Below, one piece after another: positions 34,829 through 43,071 of a DNA stretch of 64,000 nucleotides (the stretch's first letter is position 1; each line of letters starts with the position of its first letter). The notes under the pieces were generated by a model. That model did not search any database, was not told the origin of the DNA, and saw nothing but the letters and a program-made list of their open reading frames with translations. This DNA is from Acetomicrobium hydrogeniformans (lineage in GTDB: Bacteria; Synergistota; Synergistia; Synergistales; JAFGMB01): contig JAENYO010000009.1 of the NCBI GenBank assembly GCA_016841745.1, forward strand, positions 48,599-112,598. Reading direction: 5' to 3'. A program made the position numbers and the translations under genes.

Positions 34829-37618
34829 ATGCCTGTAGACTACAAAGATACTCTTAATCTGCCCAAAACATCGTTTCCGATGAGGGCAAACCTTGCCACA
34901 AGAGAACCGGATTTCTTGAAATTCTGGTACGATATCGATCTTTACAGGAAACTGATCGAAACAAGAAAGAATTGCACATCCTTCATTCTTCACGATGGTC
35001 CTCCATATGCCAACGGAAATATACATATTGGAACTGCTTTTAACAAGATCCTCAAAGATTTTATTCCCAAATATAAATGGATGAGAGGGTATTTTTCACC
35101 TTACGTTCCTGGTTGGGATACACATGGTCTCCCTATTGAGCTTCATGTACTCAAATCCAAGGGAATTTCCAAGGATGAACTTGAACCAGTTGAATTACGC
35201 CGGGAATGCACGGAATATGCTTACAAGTTCCGGGATATTCAGAGGGATGAATTCAAAAGGCTCGGTGTTATAGGTGACTGGGATAATCCCTACATGACCC
35301 TCAACCCAGAGTACGAGGCAGCCCAGATAGGTGCTTTTGCAAAAATGGTCGAAAAGGATCTTGTCTATAAAGGGAAAAAACCGGTCTACTGGTGCATTGA
35401 CTGCCAAACCGCACTTGCCACTGCAGAGATAGAGTATTGGGATGAATCTTCCCCCTCAATATTTGTCGCCTATTCTATTCCACAAATCGAAACACGCATA
35501 TCTGATCTTGAGGGAGAAGATGTAAATGTTATAGTCTGGACAACTACACCATGGACTCTTCCTGCAAGCATGGCCGTGGCTATAAACCCCAATTTCGATT
35601 ATGTCTTTGTAAAAGCTGAAAGAAAAGTTTATATGGTTGCGAAAGATCTCCTGGATACTGTGAAAGAACTTACTGGCCTGGAATTCTCTGAACCTCTTTT
35701 CACTTTTAAGGGACATGAACTTGAAGGGGTTATCGGGAGACATCCATTTTATGAGAACAGAGAGATACCGATCGTGCTTGCAGATTATGTACTTCTTGAT
35801 CAGGGAACCGGTTGTGTTCATACTGCACCCGGACATGGTGTGGAAGACTACGAAACTGGTATTAAGTATGGCATTGAGATCTACAATCCAGTAGATGACA
35901 GAGGTTATTTTGTGCCCGAAACACCGATTGTAGGCGGGAAATCAATTAAGGAGGGAGCTTCAATTGTACTTCAACTCCTTACAGATTCCGGTAGACTTCT
36001 TGGGCATAAGAAACTGATGCATTCCTACCCTCATTGCTGGCGTTGTAAAAAACCCGTTATATTCAGATCCACAGATCAATGGTTTGTGAATGTTAACAAA
36101 TTCAGAGAATCAGCCCTTGACATAATAGACAATAACGTAAAGTGGATACCTGAGTGGGGTAAAGACCGTATTTTTAATATGGTAAGAGACAGGTCAGACT
36201 GGTGTATCAGCCGCCAGAGAATTTGGGGTGTACCTATTCCAGCTTTCTACTGTGAGGATTGCGGCAAGGTAATCCTTACGCCAGATCGGATCAGGAAAGT
36301 TCAGGAAAAGGTCAAAGAACATGGATGTAGCATATGGTGGGAACTGTCCCCTGAAGAACTTCTCGGAGACCTTGCTTTCTGCCCCCACTGTAATAGCAAA
36401 CATTTAAAAAAAGACAAGGATATAATGGACGTCTGGTTTGATTCAGGTGTAAGCCACTTTGCCGTTCTTGAAACAAGGGATGAACTTCACTGGCCAGCAG
36501 AACTCTACCTGGAGGGTAGCGACCAGCATCGTGGGTGGTTCCAGACTTCTTTGTTAACCTCCGTTGCTACCAGGGGAACCGCTCCTTATGAACAAGTCCT
36601 GACTCATGGTTTTATTGTTGACGGTGAAGGCAAAAAAATGTCCAAATCTATTGGTAATGTTATTAAACCACAAGAGATCATCGACAAGTTTGGTGCTGAT
36701 ATTCTGAGGCTATGGGTGGCATCTACGGATTATAGAAACGATGTTCGGATATCCGATGGAATCATCAAGAACCTTACTGAATCCTATAGAAGAATAAGGA
36801 ATACCGTTCGATTCCTTCTCGGTAATTTATATGACTTTGTCCCATCTGAAAACAGTGTTTCTTATGGAGAACTTCATGATATGGACAAGTGGATCCTATC
36901 CCAGCTTAATCAGATCATAGGAAAAACAACAAAAGCATATGATGAATATGAATTTCATGTGCCCACATTCATAATTCACCAGTTCTGTGTAAATGAACTT
37001 AGTGCATTTTACCTTGATGCAAGCAAAGACCGTCTCTATGCTGACGGCAAGGACAGTGTAACCAGACGCGGTTGTCAGACCGTACTCTGGTCTGTACTTA
37101 CTACACTTACGAGACTACTGGCACCTGTTCTCAGCTTTACAACCGAGGAAACCTGGCAGGAGATTGTCAAGATTGATGGAACACTTCCTGAAAGTGTATT
37201 TCTTGCTGACTGGCCCCAAAAAGATGATAATATGATAAATCATGAGCTTAATAAAAAATGGTCAGCCATTACTAATGTCAAGAGTACCTTAAGCAGAGCT
37301 CTTGAAAAAGGACGAGCTGAAGGTCTGATGGGACATCCTCTCGAAGCACAGGTAAAAGTACTTCCAGGTGATTATACTCATGTCCTCAACTCCTGTTCTG
37401 AAACTGAATGGGAAACTCTTAACATCGTTTCGGATTTCCAGATTGCTGATGAAACTGATGTAGATAACTGTTGCGTGGTTTTTCAGGATGAGGAAACTGG
37501 CCTTAAAATAGGAGTCAATAAAGCTCCAGGACAAAAATGTCCAAGGTGCTGGAAATATTCAGAAGAAACTGATAGTGCAGGGTTATGCCCCCGCTGTTCT
37601 GTTGTTATGAATAGTTAA
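34829..37618 (+). CDS. ileS: Isoleucyl-tRNA synthetase
   Basis: Charges tRNA-Ile. PPYANGNIHIGTAFNK carries the HIGH-type motif near residue 62; the CP1 editing domain contains VIVWTTTPWTLPAS and the Thr-rich site; KKMSKSIGN is near residue 607. The C-terminal zinc finger has CPRCWKY and CPRCS. The bacterial-type length is 929 residues. ATG 34829 follows AGAGGGGAG. No T-box specifier structure is visible upstream. Confidence 0.97.
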   Translation: MPVDYKDTLNLPKTSFPMRANLATREPDFLKFWYDIDLYRKLIETRKNCTSFILHDGPPYANGNIHIGTAFNKILKDFIPKYKWMRGYFSPYVPGWDTHGLPIELHVLKSKGISKDELEPVELRRECTEYAYKFRDIQRDEFKRLGVIGDWDNPYMTLNPEYEAAQIGAFAKMVEKDLVYKGKKPVYWCIDCQTALATAEIEYWDESSPSIFVAYSIPQIETRISDLEGEDVNVIVWTTTPWTLPASMAVAINPNFDYVFVKAERKVYMVAKDLLDTVKELTGLEFSEPLFTFKGHELEGVIGRHPFYENREIPIVLADYVLLDQGTGCVHTAPGHGVEDYETGIKYGIEIYNPVDDRGYFVPETPIVGGKSIKEGASIVLQLLTDSGRLLGHKKLMHSYPHCWRCKKPVIFRSTDQWFVNVNKFRESALDIIDNNVKWIPEWGKDRIFNMVRDRSDWCISRQRIWGVPIPAFYCEDCGKVILTPDRIRKVQEKVKEHGCSIWWELSPEELLGDLAFCPHCNSKHLKKDKDIMDVWFDSGVSHFAVLETRDELHWPAELYLEGSDQHRGWFQTSLLTSVATRGTAPYEQVLTHGFIVDGEGKKMSKSIGNVIKPQEIIDKFGADILRLWVASTDYRNDVRISDGIIKNLTESYRRIRNTVRFLLGNLYDFVPSENSVSYGELHDMDKWILSQLNQIIGKTTKAYDEYEFHVPTFIIHQFCVNELSAFYLDASKDRLYADGKDSVTRRGCQTVLWSVLTTLTRLLAPVLSFTTEETWQEIVKIDGTLPESVFLADWPQKDDNMINHELNKKWSAITNVKSTLSRALEKGRAEGLMGHPLEAQVKVLPGDYTHVLNSCSETEWETLNIVSDFQIADETDVDNCCVVFQDEETGLKIGVNKAPGQKCPRCWKYSEETDSAGLCPRCSVVMNS

Positions 37619-37685
37619 GAGCGGATTTATGTCAGAGCCGGGGATTCGTTTTCCTGGCTCTGGCAAATCTGGAGGTAATAGACTA

Positions 37686-38060
37686 ATGGATACTTACGAG
37701 ATTAAGATAACGCTCAAAAACAGGGAGAGCGAACTTGTAGCCTTGATGGATAAACTGAGCCGGGCAACAGGAAAATCGGATGGCTCTCCTTTTGAAGTTA
37801 GTGAAAATAAAGATTTTGTGGATATTGCAAGTGATCTGACTGAAAGAGAATATAATACAACAGAAATGTTAACTGTAGCGAATGAACTTTCCCTTGTTAG
37901 ACACGCTTTATATAAACTAGAAAAATCGGCTGAAAGATACGGTATATGTGAAAGGTGTTTAAGGCGTATAGAGGTTCAAAGACTTCTTGTCAAACCTTGG
38001 GCACGTTACTGCAAATCCTGCAAAGAGAATGACGAAAAAAATGCCAGGACAGAAAAATAA
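37686..38060 (+). CDS. DksA/TraR-type C4 zinc finger protein
   Basis: 124 residues. The N-terminal two-thirds are helical and acidic (SDLTEREYNTTEMLTVANEL), and the C-terminus has the zinc finger CERCLRRIEVQRLLVKPWAR followed by the second Cys pair (YCKSC). This matches the DksA/TraR superfamily that binds RNA polymerase; the short coiled coil resembles Gram-positive YteA/YocK-like forms more than E. coli DksA, so ppGpp responsiveness is not assured. ATG 37686 is 10 bases after GGAGG (37671-37675). It lies between ileS and a pseudouridine synthase, where lspA-like genes often occur in other genomes. Confidence 0.85.
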   Translation: MDTYEIKITLKNRESELVALMDKLSRATGKSDGSPFEVSENKDFVDIASDLTEREYNTTEMLTVANELSLVRHALYKLEKSAERYGICERCLRRIEVQRLLVKPWARYCKSCKENDEKNARTEK

Positions 38061-39081
38061 TGATGACATAAGCGCTCCTTCTCCAGACTTGGGGGGGAAT
38101 CCTTCGTGGAACTTGGGCGATAGAGGCACTGAAACTTTCGATGAATACGAAAAAGAAGAAACTTTCCACAAAATCAATCCAGGATCTGAAAATACTGGAC
38201 AACGTCTAGATATTTACCTCTCAATCGTTATGGGTTTTAGCAGATCATTCGTTCAACACCTTATAAAAGCTGGTAACGTAGTCAATGATCACCAAATACG
38301 ATTAAAACCATCAACCAGAGTCCAACCAGGACAACAGATCACAGTAACCATCCCCCCGGTTGAAAATCTTCAGGTAAGTCCGGAACCCGTCCCTTTTGAT
38401 GTCCTGTACGAAGATAACTCCATCCTTGTAATCAACAAGCCTGCAGGGATAGTTGTACATCCCGCTCCAGGTAACTGGCATGGAACACTGGTCCATGGAC
38501 TTATTTACAGATATCCTGAAATAGGAATATTCAATAATGTCATAAGGCCCGGGGTTGTTCATCGTTTAGATCAGACGACCTCTGGTCTAATGATAATAGC
38601 CCGAAATCAACAGGCTATGGAAGATCTTCAGGCACAGTTTAAAGCGAGGTCTGTAATAAAGAAATACCTTGCTTTGACCAGAGGTGTTCCAGAACACACG
38701 GAAGGTCTTATCGATCTTCCCATAGGGAGAGATCCCCGAAATAGAAAAAGAATGGCTATCATATCTACAGGTCGAGAGTCAAGAACATTGTACAGGGTTC
38801 TATGGTCCTGCAATAATCATAGCCTTGTGGAATGTACCCTTCTTACAGGTAGGACTCACCAGATAAGGGTGCATTTACGTTACATAAGGTGTCCACTGGC
38901 TGGAGACATCCTATATGGGGGTAAAAATATCTCTTACCAGGAAATGGGGAGGGTCTTCCTTCATTCCTGGAAACTGGGTTTTATCCATCCTATAACGCGG
39001 AAAAGGCTGTATTTCACTCAGCCCCTCCCACCAGAGCTTATTGTGTATCTGCAAAATACTCTTTCCATAGATCAGGGCTGA
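38029..39081 (+). CDS. RluA/RluD-family 23S rRNA pseudouridine synthase
   Basis: Isomerises uridines in large-subunit rRNA. An unconserved acidic N-terminus (~55 residues) is followed by an S4 RNA-binding domain (RLDIYLSIVMGFSRSFVQHL and onward) and the catalytic domain with VINKPAGIVVHPAPGNWHGT, the active-site Asp in HRLDQTTSGLM, and GRTHQIRVHLRY. Candidate starts are ATG 38029 and ATG 38041; neither has a strong ribosome binding site. It overlaps the zinc finger gene by 32 bases and the opposing rqcH by 44 bases at the 3' end. Confidence 0.93.
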   Translation: MTKKMPGQKNNDDISAPSPDLGGNPSWNLGDRGTETFDEYEKEETFHKINPGSENTGQRLDIYLSIVMGFSRSFVQHLIKAGNVVNDHQIRLKPSTRVQPGQQITVTIPPVENLQVSPEPVPFDVLYEDNSILVINKPAGIVVHPAPGNWHGTLVHGLIYRYPEIGIFNNVIRPGVVHRLDQTTSGLMIIARNQQAMEDLQAQFKARSVIKKYLALTRGVPEHTEGLIDLPIGRDPRNRKRMAIISTGRESRTLYRVLWSCNNHSLVECTLLTGRTHQIRVHLRYIRCPLAGDILYGGKNISYQEMGRVFLHSWKLGFIHPITRKRLYFTQPLPPELIVYLQNTLSIDQG

Positions 39082-40711
39082 TCAATATTGTTTCAGGATT
39101 GCTATATGTAACATGAGCTATTCCACTTCCTGAAATATGTCTGACATTTTTCTTTTCGGTGTAGTCTATCAGTACTTTAACTGCCTTTCTAGCCCTGCTG
39201 TAGTAAGCTGCAAGAGAAGCAGCAACTTTAACTGCAGTTTCAATTTCGCAAGCATCAGATTGTTCAATTTCCTTGAGTATTACATGAGCTCCAGGTATGT
39301 CGTGAACATGAAACCAGAGATCCTGTGAATGGGCAAGACGGAAAGTCACATATCTATTACCCTTTGCATTGACTCCAACAAGTATCAGGTGTTTCTCAAG
39401 ATTAAGTCTGATATGTGGAGGGGTATACTTTTTGGATCGTGGCCTTTTCTTATCTGTACCAGTAATCCAACCGGAAATATCCTGAGCTACTTCACGAAGG
39501 AGGGTTGTTTCATCAATCATACCTAACAACTCTTTCTGCTCATTTAACTCTTGAATTGAGGCTCTGAGACCAGCTACCTTTGCTTCGACCTGCTCAGGAT
39601 CTGACATAGTTGTTTTTTTAAACTTTTTGAAATATCTTTGAGCATTCTGAATTATTGAGAGACGAGGATCAAGCGTTAGATTCACAACCATGGCTGGGTC
39701 ATCCCAGGATGACAGTTGAACCTGGGTTATTCCTTTTTTGAGCCGGTAAGAATTAGCCATCAGTAATTCACCAGCCATTTTATAGAAATCCGCCTTTCCA
39801 GCATTATTGATCTGATTAAGAAGTCCATCCAGGTGTTTCTGTTTCCTATGAATCAAGATTTCGAGAATATCACAACTCTGCTTATAAAGTTTCTCTCTGG
39901 TCCTGTCTGTCATTAAGTCGGATATAATTGATTTACTTCCCTTGAGAATATCCTGACTTAGGAATTCACAACCCTCCAGTACTTCGGGAAATACGGTAAC
40001 GTAGTTTTCAAATCTTATGAGATCGAAGTCTGAAAGTGGTACATAAATATCGAAGATTAACTTCAGTAGCCTCATCCACTCTTGTGGTTCACGGGAATCC
40101 CATAAAAGAAAGATCAATCTGCTTAGAGGAGTTCCAATACCCTTGAGCTTGGGAAGAGAAGCTTTTAGTTCATGGCATGAAAGATCTCTCAGTTCCAGAC
40201 CTTTGAAAGGCGGTGGTGGTGAGTAAGGGACTCCGGGTAAAATAGTTCGGTAACGGTTAATCTCAGGGTGAATATGCCTCGCAGTTTCCCGTATAATGTT
40301 ATTTTTATCTATGAGTATCATATTCGATCTGCTTCCAGTACACTCCAGATTGAGGGTTAAAGCAGTTCTGAAACCAGCTCCAAGGGTTCTCTCGAAGGAA
40401 AGAGAGAGTATCCTATCCCTGTAAGCCTGTTCCGCATTAACCAGCCTTGATCTTAGAATATGTTTTCTTAAAAAGAGTAGCACAGGATCAGCCCTTTTGG
40501 AGTTTTCAATAAGGGGATCTATATCTTCTTTGTCTACAATGCAGCAACCATTATTACTGGAATGCCACGAAAGGAACAACCAGTTTTTAGAATGTGAAAG
40601 TTTTAAAGCTACCCAGTGTTCACCACCTTCAATTCGGTCGATAAATGATGGTATGTAGTGTTCTTTAAGAGATCTTGCCCAGAAACACACTAGTTCGGGT
40701 CCATAGTTCAA
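39038..40711 (-). CDS. rqcH: Ribosome quality control factor RqcH (NFACT protein)
   Basis: Binds obstructed 50S subunits and directs C-terminal alanine tailing of stalled chains in bacteria. It has an N-terminal NFACT-N domain including YRDRILSLSF with the Asp-Arg pair needed for tailing, helical arms (about 270-410) and a C-terminal NFACT-R domain (DLWFHVHDIPGAHVIL). The frame is open to ATG 40771, but AGGAGG lies correctly for TTG 40711 and the protein then starts near the family N-terminus (NYGPELVCFWARSL); 557 residues. Convergent with the RluD-type gene, sharing 44 bases. Confidence 0.92.
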   Translation of the reverse strand: MNYGPELVCFWARSLKEHYIPSFIDRIEGGEHWVALKLSHSKNWLFLSWHSSNNGCCIVDKEDIDPLIENSKRADPVLLFLRKHILRSRLVNAEQAYRDRILSLSFERTLGAGFRTALTLNLECTGSRSNMILIDKNNIIRETARHIHPEINRYRTILPGVPYSPPPPFKGLELRDLSCHELKASLPKLKGIGTPLSRLIFLLWDSREPQEWMRLLKLIFDIYVPLSDFDLIRFENYVTVFPEVLEGCEFLSQDILKGSKSIISDLMTDRTREKLYKQSCDILEILIHRKQKHLDGLLNQINNAGKADFYKMAGELLMANSYRLKKGITQVQLSSWDDPAMVVNLTLDPRLSIIQNAQRYFKKFKKTTMSDPEQVEAKVAGLRASIQELNEQKELLGMIDETTLLREVAQDISGWITGTDKKRPRSKKYTPPHIRLNLEKHLILVGVNAKGNRYVTFRLAHSQDLWFHVHDIPGAHVILKEIEQSDACEIETAVKVAASLAAYYSRARKAVKVLIDYTEKKNVRHISGSGIAHVTYSNPETILISPDLWKEYFADTQ

Positions 40712-40764
40712 GCAATATACCTCCTGATTTATTATTAATAATAGACTAACTTCTTTTACATGAC

Positions 40765-40793
40765 TTGACAAGTCGGCCCAGCATTACTACAAT
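40765..40793 (+). promoter_or_regulatory. Consensus promoter of the tRNA operon
   Basis: A perfect TTGACA (40765-40770), a 17-base spacer and TACAAT (40788-40793) sit 18 bases before tRNA-Ala. Strongest promoter match in the window. Confidence 0.88.
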
Positions 40794-40811
40794 TGTCGCC
40801 GTCACTCACAT

Positions 40812-40886
40812 GGGGCTGTAGCGCAGGGGGAGCGCGCTTCCTTCGCACGGAAGAGGCCGGGGGTTCAAATCCCCCCAGCTCCACCA
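40812..40886 (+). tRNA. tRNA-Ala (anticodon CGC)
   Basis: Acceptor GGGGCTG pairs with CAGCTCC; anticodon stem CTTCC/GGAAG, loop TTCGCAC; T loop TTCAAAT; CCA encoded. Reads GCG. First of seven tRNAs. Confidence 0.96.
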
Positions 40887-40927
40887 GAAATAGTACTTGC
40901 GAATTATTAGAAAGTCTTATAGAATAT

Positions 40928-41005
40928 CGGGGCGTAGCGCAGTCTGGTTAGCGCACCTGCTTTGGGAGCAGGGGGTCGAAGGTTCGAATCCTTTCGCCCC
41001 GACCA
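40928..41005 (+). tRNA. tRNA-Pro (anticodon TGG)
   Basis: Acceptor CGGGGCG pairs with CGCCCCG; anticodon loop TTTGGGA within CTGC/GCAG; T loop TTCGAAT; CCA encoded. Confidence 0.96.
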
Positions 41006-41021
41006 TTTTAAAGTTTAAAAA

Positions 41022-41096
41022 GCGGAAATAGCTCAATGGTAGAGCACTAGCCTTCCAAGCTGGGGGTTGCGGGTTCGAGTCCCGTTTTCCGCTCCA
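41022..41096 (+). tRNA. tRNA-Gly (anticodon TCC)
   Basis: Acceptor GCGGAAA pairs with TTTCCGC; anticodon loop CTTCCAA; T loop TTCGAGT; CCA encoded. Confidence 0.96.
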
Positions 41097-41106
41097 TTTT
41101 TAAAGG

Positions 41107-41183
41107 GCGCCTGTAGCTCAGCCGGATAGAGCATCGGCCTTCTAAGCCGAGGGTCGCGGGTTCGAATCCTGCCGGGCGCGCCA
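41107..41183 (+). tRNA. tRNA-Arg (anticodon TCT)
   Basis: Acceptor GCGCCTG pairs with CGGGCGC; anticodon loop CTTCTAA between TCGGC and GCCGA; CCA encoded. It differs from the second tRNA-Arg of this operon at only three positions, two of them in the anticodon loop. Confidence 0.96.
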
Positions 41184-41198
41184 GTCTTTCATATTTAC

Positions 41199-41276
41199 GG
41201 TGGGTGTAGCTCAACTGGTCAGAGCACTGGATTGTGGTTCCAGGGGTTGGGGGTTCAAGTCCCCTCACTCACCCCA
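41199..41276 (+). tRNA. tRNA-His (anticodon GTG)
   Basis: Acceptor GTGGGTG (from 41200) pairs with CACTCAC; anticodon loop TTGTGGT; T loop TTCAAGT. The extra G at 41199 faces C73, the G-1 identity element of tRNA-His, so I include it. Confidence 0.96.
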
Positions 41277-41290
41277 AGTTTACCTGATGA

Positions 41291-41367
41291 GCGCCTGTAG
41301 CTCAGCTGGATAGAGCATCGGCCTTCGGAGCCGAGGGTCGCGGGTTCGAATCCTGCCGGGCGCGCCA
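41291..41367 (+). tRNA. tRNA-Arg (anticodon TCG)
   Basis: Acceptor GCGCCTG pairs with CGGGCGC; anticodon loop CTTCGGA between TCGGC and GCCGA; CCA encoded. It has G at position 37, whereas the near-identical TCT gene has A37. Confidence 0.96.
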
Positions 41368-41385
41368 CTTGGAATAAAACACAGT

Positions 41386-41461
41386 GGGTCATTAGCTCAA
41401 TTGGCAGAGCACCTGACTCTTAATCAGGGGGTTACAGGTTCGATTCCTGTATGACCCACCA
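41386..41461 (+). tRNA. tRNA-Lys (anticodon CTT)
   Basis: Acceptor GGGTCAT pairs with ATGACCC; anticodon loop CTCTTAA within CTGA/TCAG; T loop TTCGATT; CCA encoded. Last tRNA before the operon terminator. Confidence 0.96.
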
Positions 41462-41467
41462 GATCTT

Positions 41468-41491
41468 CCCGTCCTAAGGACGGGTTTTTTT
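41468..41491 (+). terminator. Terminator of the tRNA operon
   Basis: CCCGTCC (41468-41474), loop TAA, GGACGGG (41478-41484), then seven T residues. Confidence 0.95.
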
Positions 41492-41591
41492 ATTTTCCTC
41501 TTTTTTCCCACTTCATTCCCAGAGTCCTGACATATGTAAATTAATGTTTACTCTTCTTGCGTTCCTTTACGCTAGTTTACTCTCGACCCTT

Positions 41592-41620
41592 ATGGATACC
41601 GGCTTTATGACGGTATCCAT
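41592..41620 (+). promoter_or_regulatory. Palindrome abutting the DUF3798 promoter (candidate operator)
   Basis: ATGGATACCG (41592-41601) and CGGTATCCAT (41611-41620) are perfect inverted repeats separated by nine bases. The right arm ends one base before the -35 hexamer, a position suited to an activator or repressor. No T tract follows, so it is not a terminator. Confidence 0.55.
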
Positions 41621-41621
41621 G

Positions 41622-41648
41622 TTGACAGGGGCTGATATCTATTATACT
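41622..41648 (+). promoter_or_regulatory. Probable promoter of the DUF3798 transporter operon
   Basis: TTGACA (41622-41627) and TATACT (41643-41648) separated by only 15 bases. The short spacer would make the promoter weak by itself and suggests regulation. Confidence 0.55.
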
Positions 41649-41692
41649 CTTAGATAAGTTTTGAGTACAATATTTAAAAGGGGGGCCAGGTA

Positions 41693-42901
41693 ATGAAAAG
41701 AATATTAGCGCTCGTGATAGGGGTAGCATTTGTAGTGATTCTGACTGGTGGAGCTCTTGCAGCTGCACCTTTCCACATCGGAATCTGTACCGGAACGGTA
41801 TCACAATCTGAGGATGACCTCAGAGGGGCGGAAAAACTCATCGAAATGTATGGAACCGTGCAGGATGGAGGAATGATCCAGCACATCACCTATCCTGATA
41901 ATTTCATGACTGAAATGGAAACAACTATTTCCCAGATCGCATCTCTTGCTGATGATCCACTTATGAAAGCAGTGATTGTGAACCAGGCTATTCCCGGAAC
42001 GACAGAAGGGTTCCGGAGAATAAGGGAAAAACGCCCAGATATACTTCTCATAGCGGGGGAAGCTCATGAAGATCCAGGCGTAATTGAGTCTGCAGCAGAC
42101 CTTGTAATTAATGCAGATAACATAGCCAGGGGATATCTTATCATTGCGGCAGCACAGAAAATGGGAGCCAAACATTTCGTCCACATTTCATTTCCGAGAC
42201 ATATGAGCTACGAACTTCTTTCCAGAAGACGTAATATCATGGAAGAAGCCTGCAATGACCTTGGCATAGACTTCCACTTTGAAACTGCCCCAGACCCAAC
42301 GAGTGACGTTGGCGTTGCTGGAGCACAGCAGTTCATCCTTGAAAAAGTACCTGCATGGCTTGACAAATATGGCAAGGAGACAGCTTTTTTCTGTACCAAT
42401 GATGCCCATACTGAACCATTGCTGAAAAGGGTAGCTGAAGGCGGTGGATATTTCGTAGAAGCTGATCTGCCTTCTCCCCTTATGGGATATCCAGGAGCTC
42501 TCGGCATCGAACTCTCAGATGTTAAAGGCGATTGGCCTGCGATTCTCAAGAAAGTAGAAGAAGCTGTAATTGAAAAAGGCGGAGCTAAGAGAATGGGAAC
42601 ATGGGCTTTCTCCTACGGTTATACGAATACTGCAGCTCTGGGAGAATTTGCAAAAGTTATGCTTGAAAAAGGAGTAGATGCAACAACCTTTAAGAAAAAC
42701 TTTAAGTCAGAAGAACTTTTCGAAACCTATGGCAAGTTTACCCCTGGCGCAGAATGGAATGGCAGTATTTATACTGATCTCCAAACAGGCGTAAAAAAGA
42801 AAAATCACATTCTGGTGTATCAGGATACATTTGTATTTGGTCTTGGTTACCTGAATATGACTAATGTAGAAGTCCCTGAAAAGTACTTCACAATAAATTA
42901 G
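41693..42901 (+). CDS. DUF3798 family periplasmic substrate-binding protein
   Basis: An N-terminal signal peptide is clear: MKR, a hydrophobic core ILALVIGVAFVVILTGG and a likely cleavage after ALAA near residue 24. The mature protein (~378 residues) looks like a type I periplasmic binding protein, with HIGICTGTVSQSEDDLRGA at the start and alternating strands and helices. I recognise it as DUF3798, found upstream of sugar-type ABC genes in anaerobes; the ligand is unknown. It is encoded first in the operon, behind GGGGGG-rich ribosome binding sequence, with a terminator after it that would favour its excess over the membrane parts. Confidence 0.85.
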   Translation: MKRILALVIGVAFVVILTGGALAAAPFHIGICTGTVSQSEDDLRGAEKLIEMYGTVQDGGMIQHITYPDNFMTEMETTISQIASLADDPLMKAVIVNQAIPGTTEGFRRIREKRPDILLIAGEAHEDPGVIESAADLVINADNIARGYLIIAAAQKMGAKHFVHISFPRHMSYELLSRRRNIMEEACNDLGIDFHFETAPDPTSDVGVAGAQQFILEKVPAWLDKYGKETAFFCTNDAHTEPLLKRVAEGGGYFVEADLPSPLMGYPGALGIELSDVKGDWPAILKKVEEAVIEKGGAKRMGTWAFSYGYTNTAALGEFAKVMLEKGVDATTFKKNFKSEELFETYGKFTPGAEWNGSIYTDLQTGVKKKNHILVYQDTFVFGLGYLNMTNVEVPEKYFTIN

Positions 42902-42920
42902 ATCTCTGTTTTCGGGATGT

Positions 42921-42951
42921 AAAGGGGGAGTTTTTTCTACTCCCCTTTTTT
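42921..42951 (+). terminator. Terminator or partial terminator after the binding-protein gene
   Basis: AAAGGGGGAGT (42921-42931) pairs with ACTCCCCTTT (42939-42948) with one bulged G, then more T residues. Its place between the binding protein and the ATPase gene is typical for differential expression. Confidence 0.8.
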
Positions 42952-43071
42952 ATTTGGGATTCTGCCCTTTCAGATTTTCCATATACCAATTCAGGTTTGA
43001 GAATTTTGGCAAGATTTTAGACATTTTTATTTTTTTGAATCTAGTCCGGCAAAAATAAAGAGGTGAGATTT

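Noticed and set aside
41047..41268. Minus-strand open frame of 73 codons across the tRNA cluster
   Set aside because: It is the well-known spurious frame formed by T-loop sequences of adjacent tRNA genes (reads GFEPATLGLEG-type repeats). The tRNAs explain it fully.
40812..41461. Direct repeats that could suggest a CRISPR-like array
   Set aside because: All repeated segments are tRNA D-arm, T-arm and acceptor sequences. No regular repeat-spacer pattern exists anywhere in the window.
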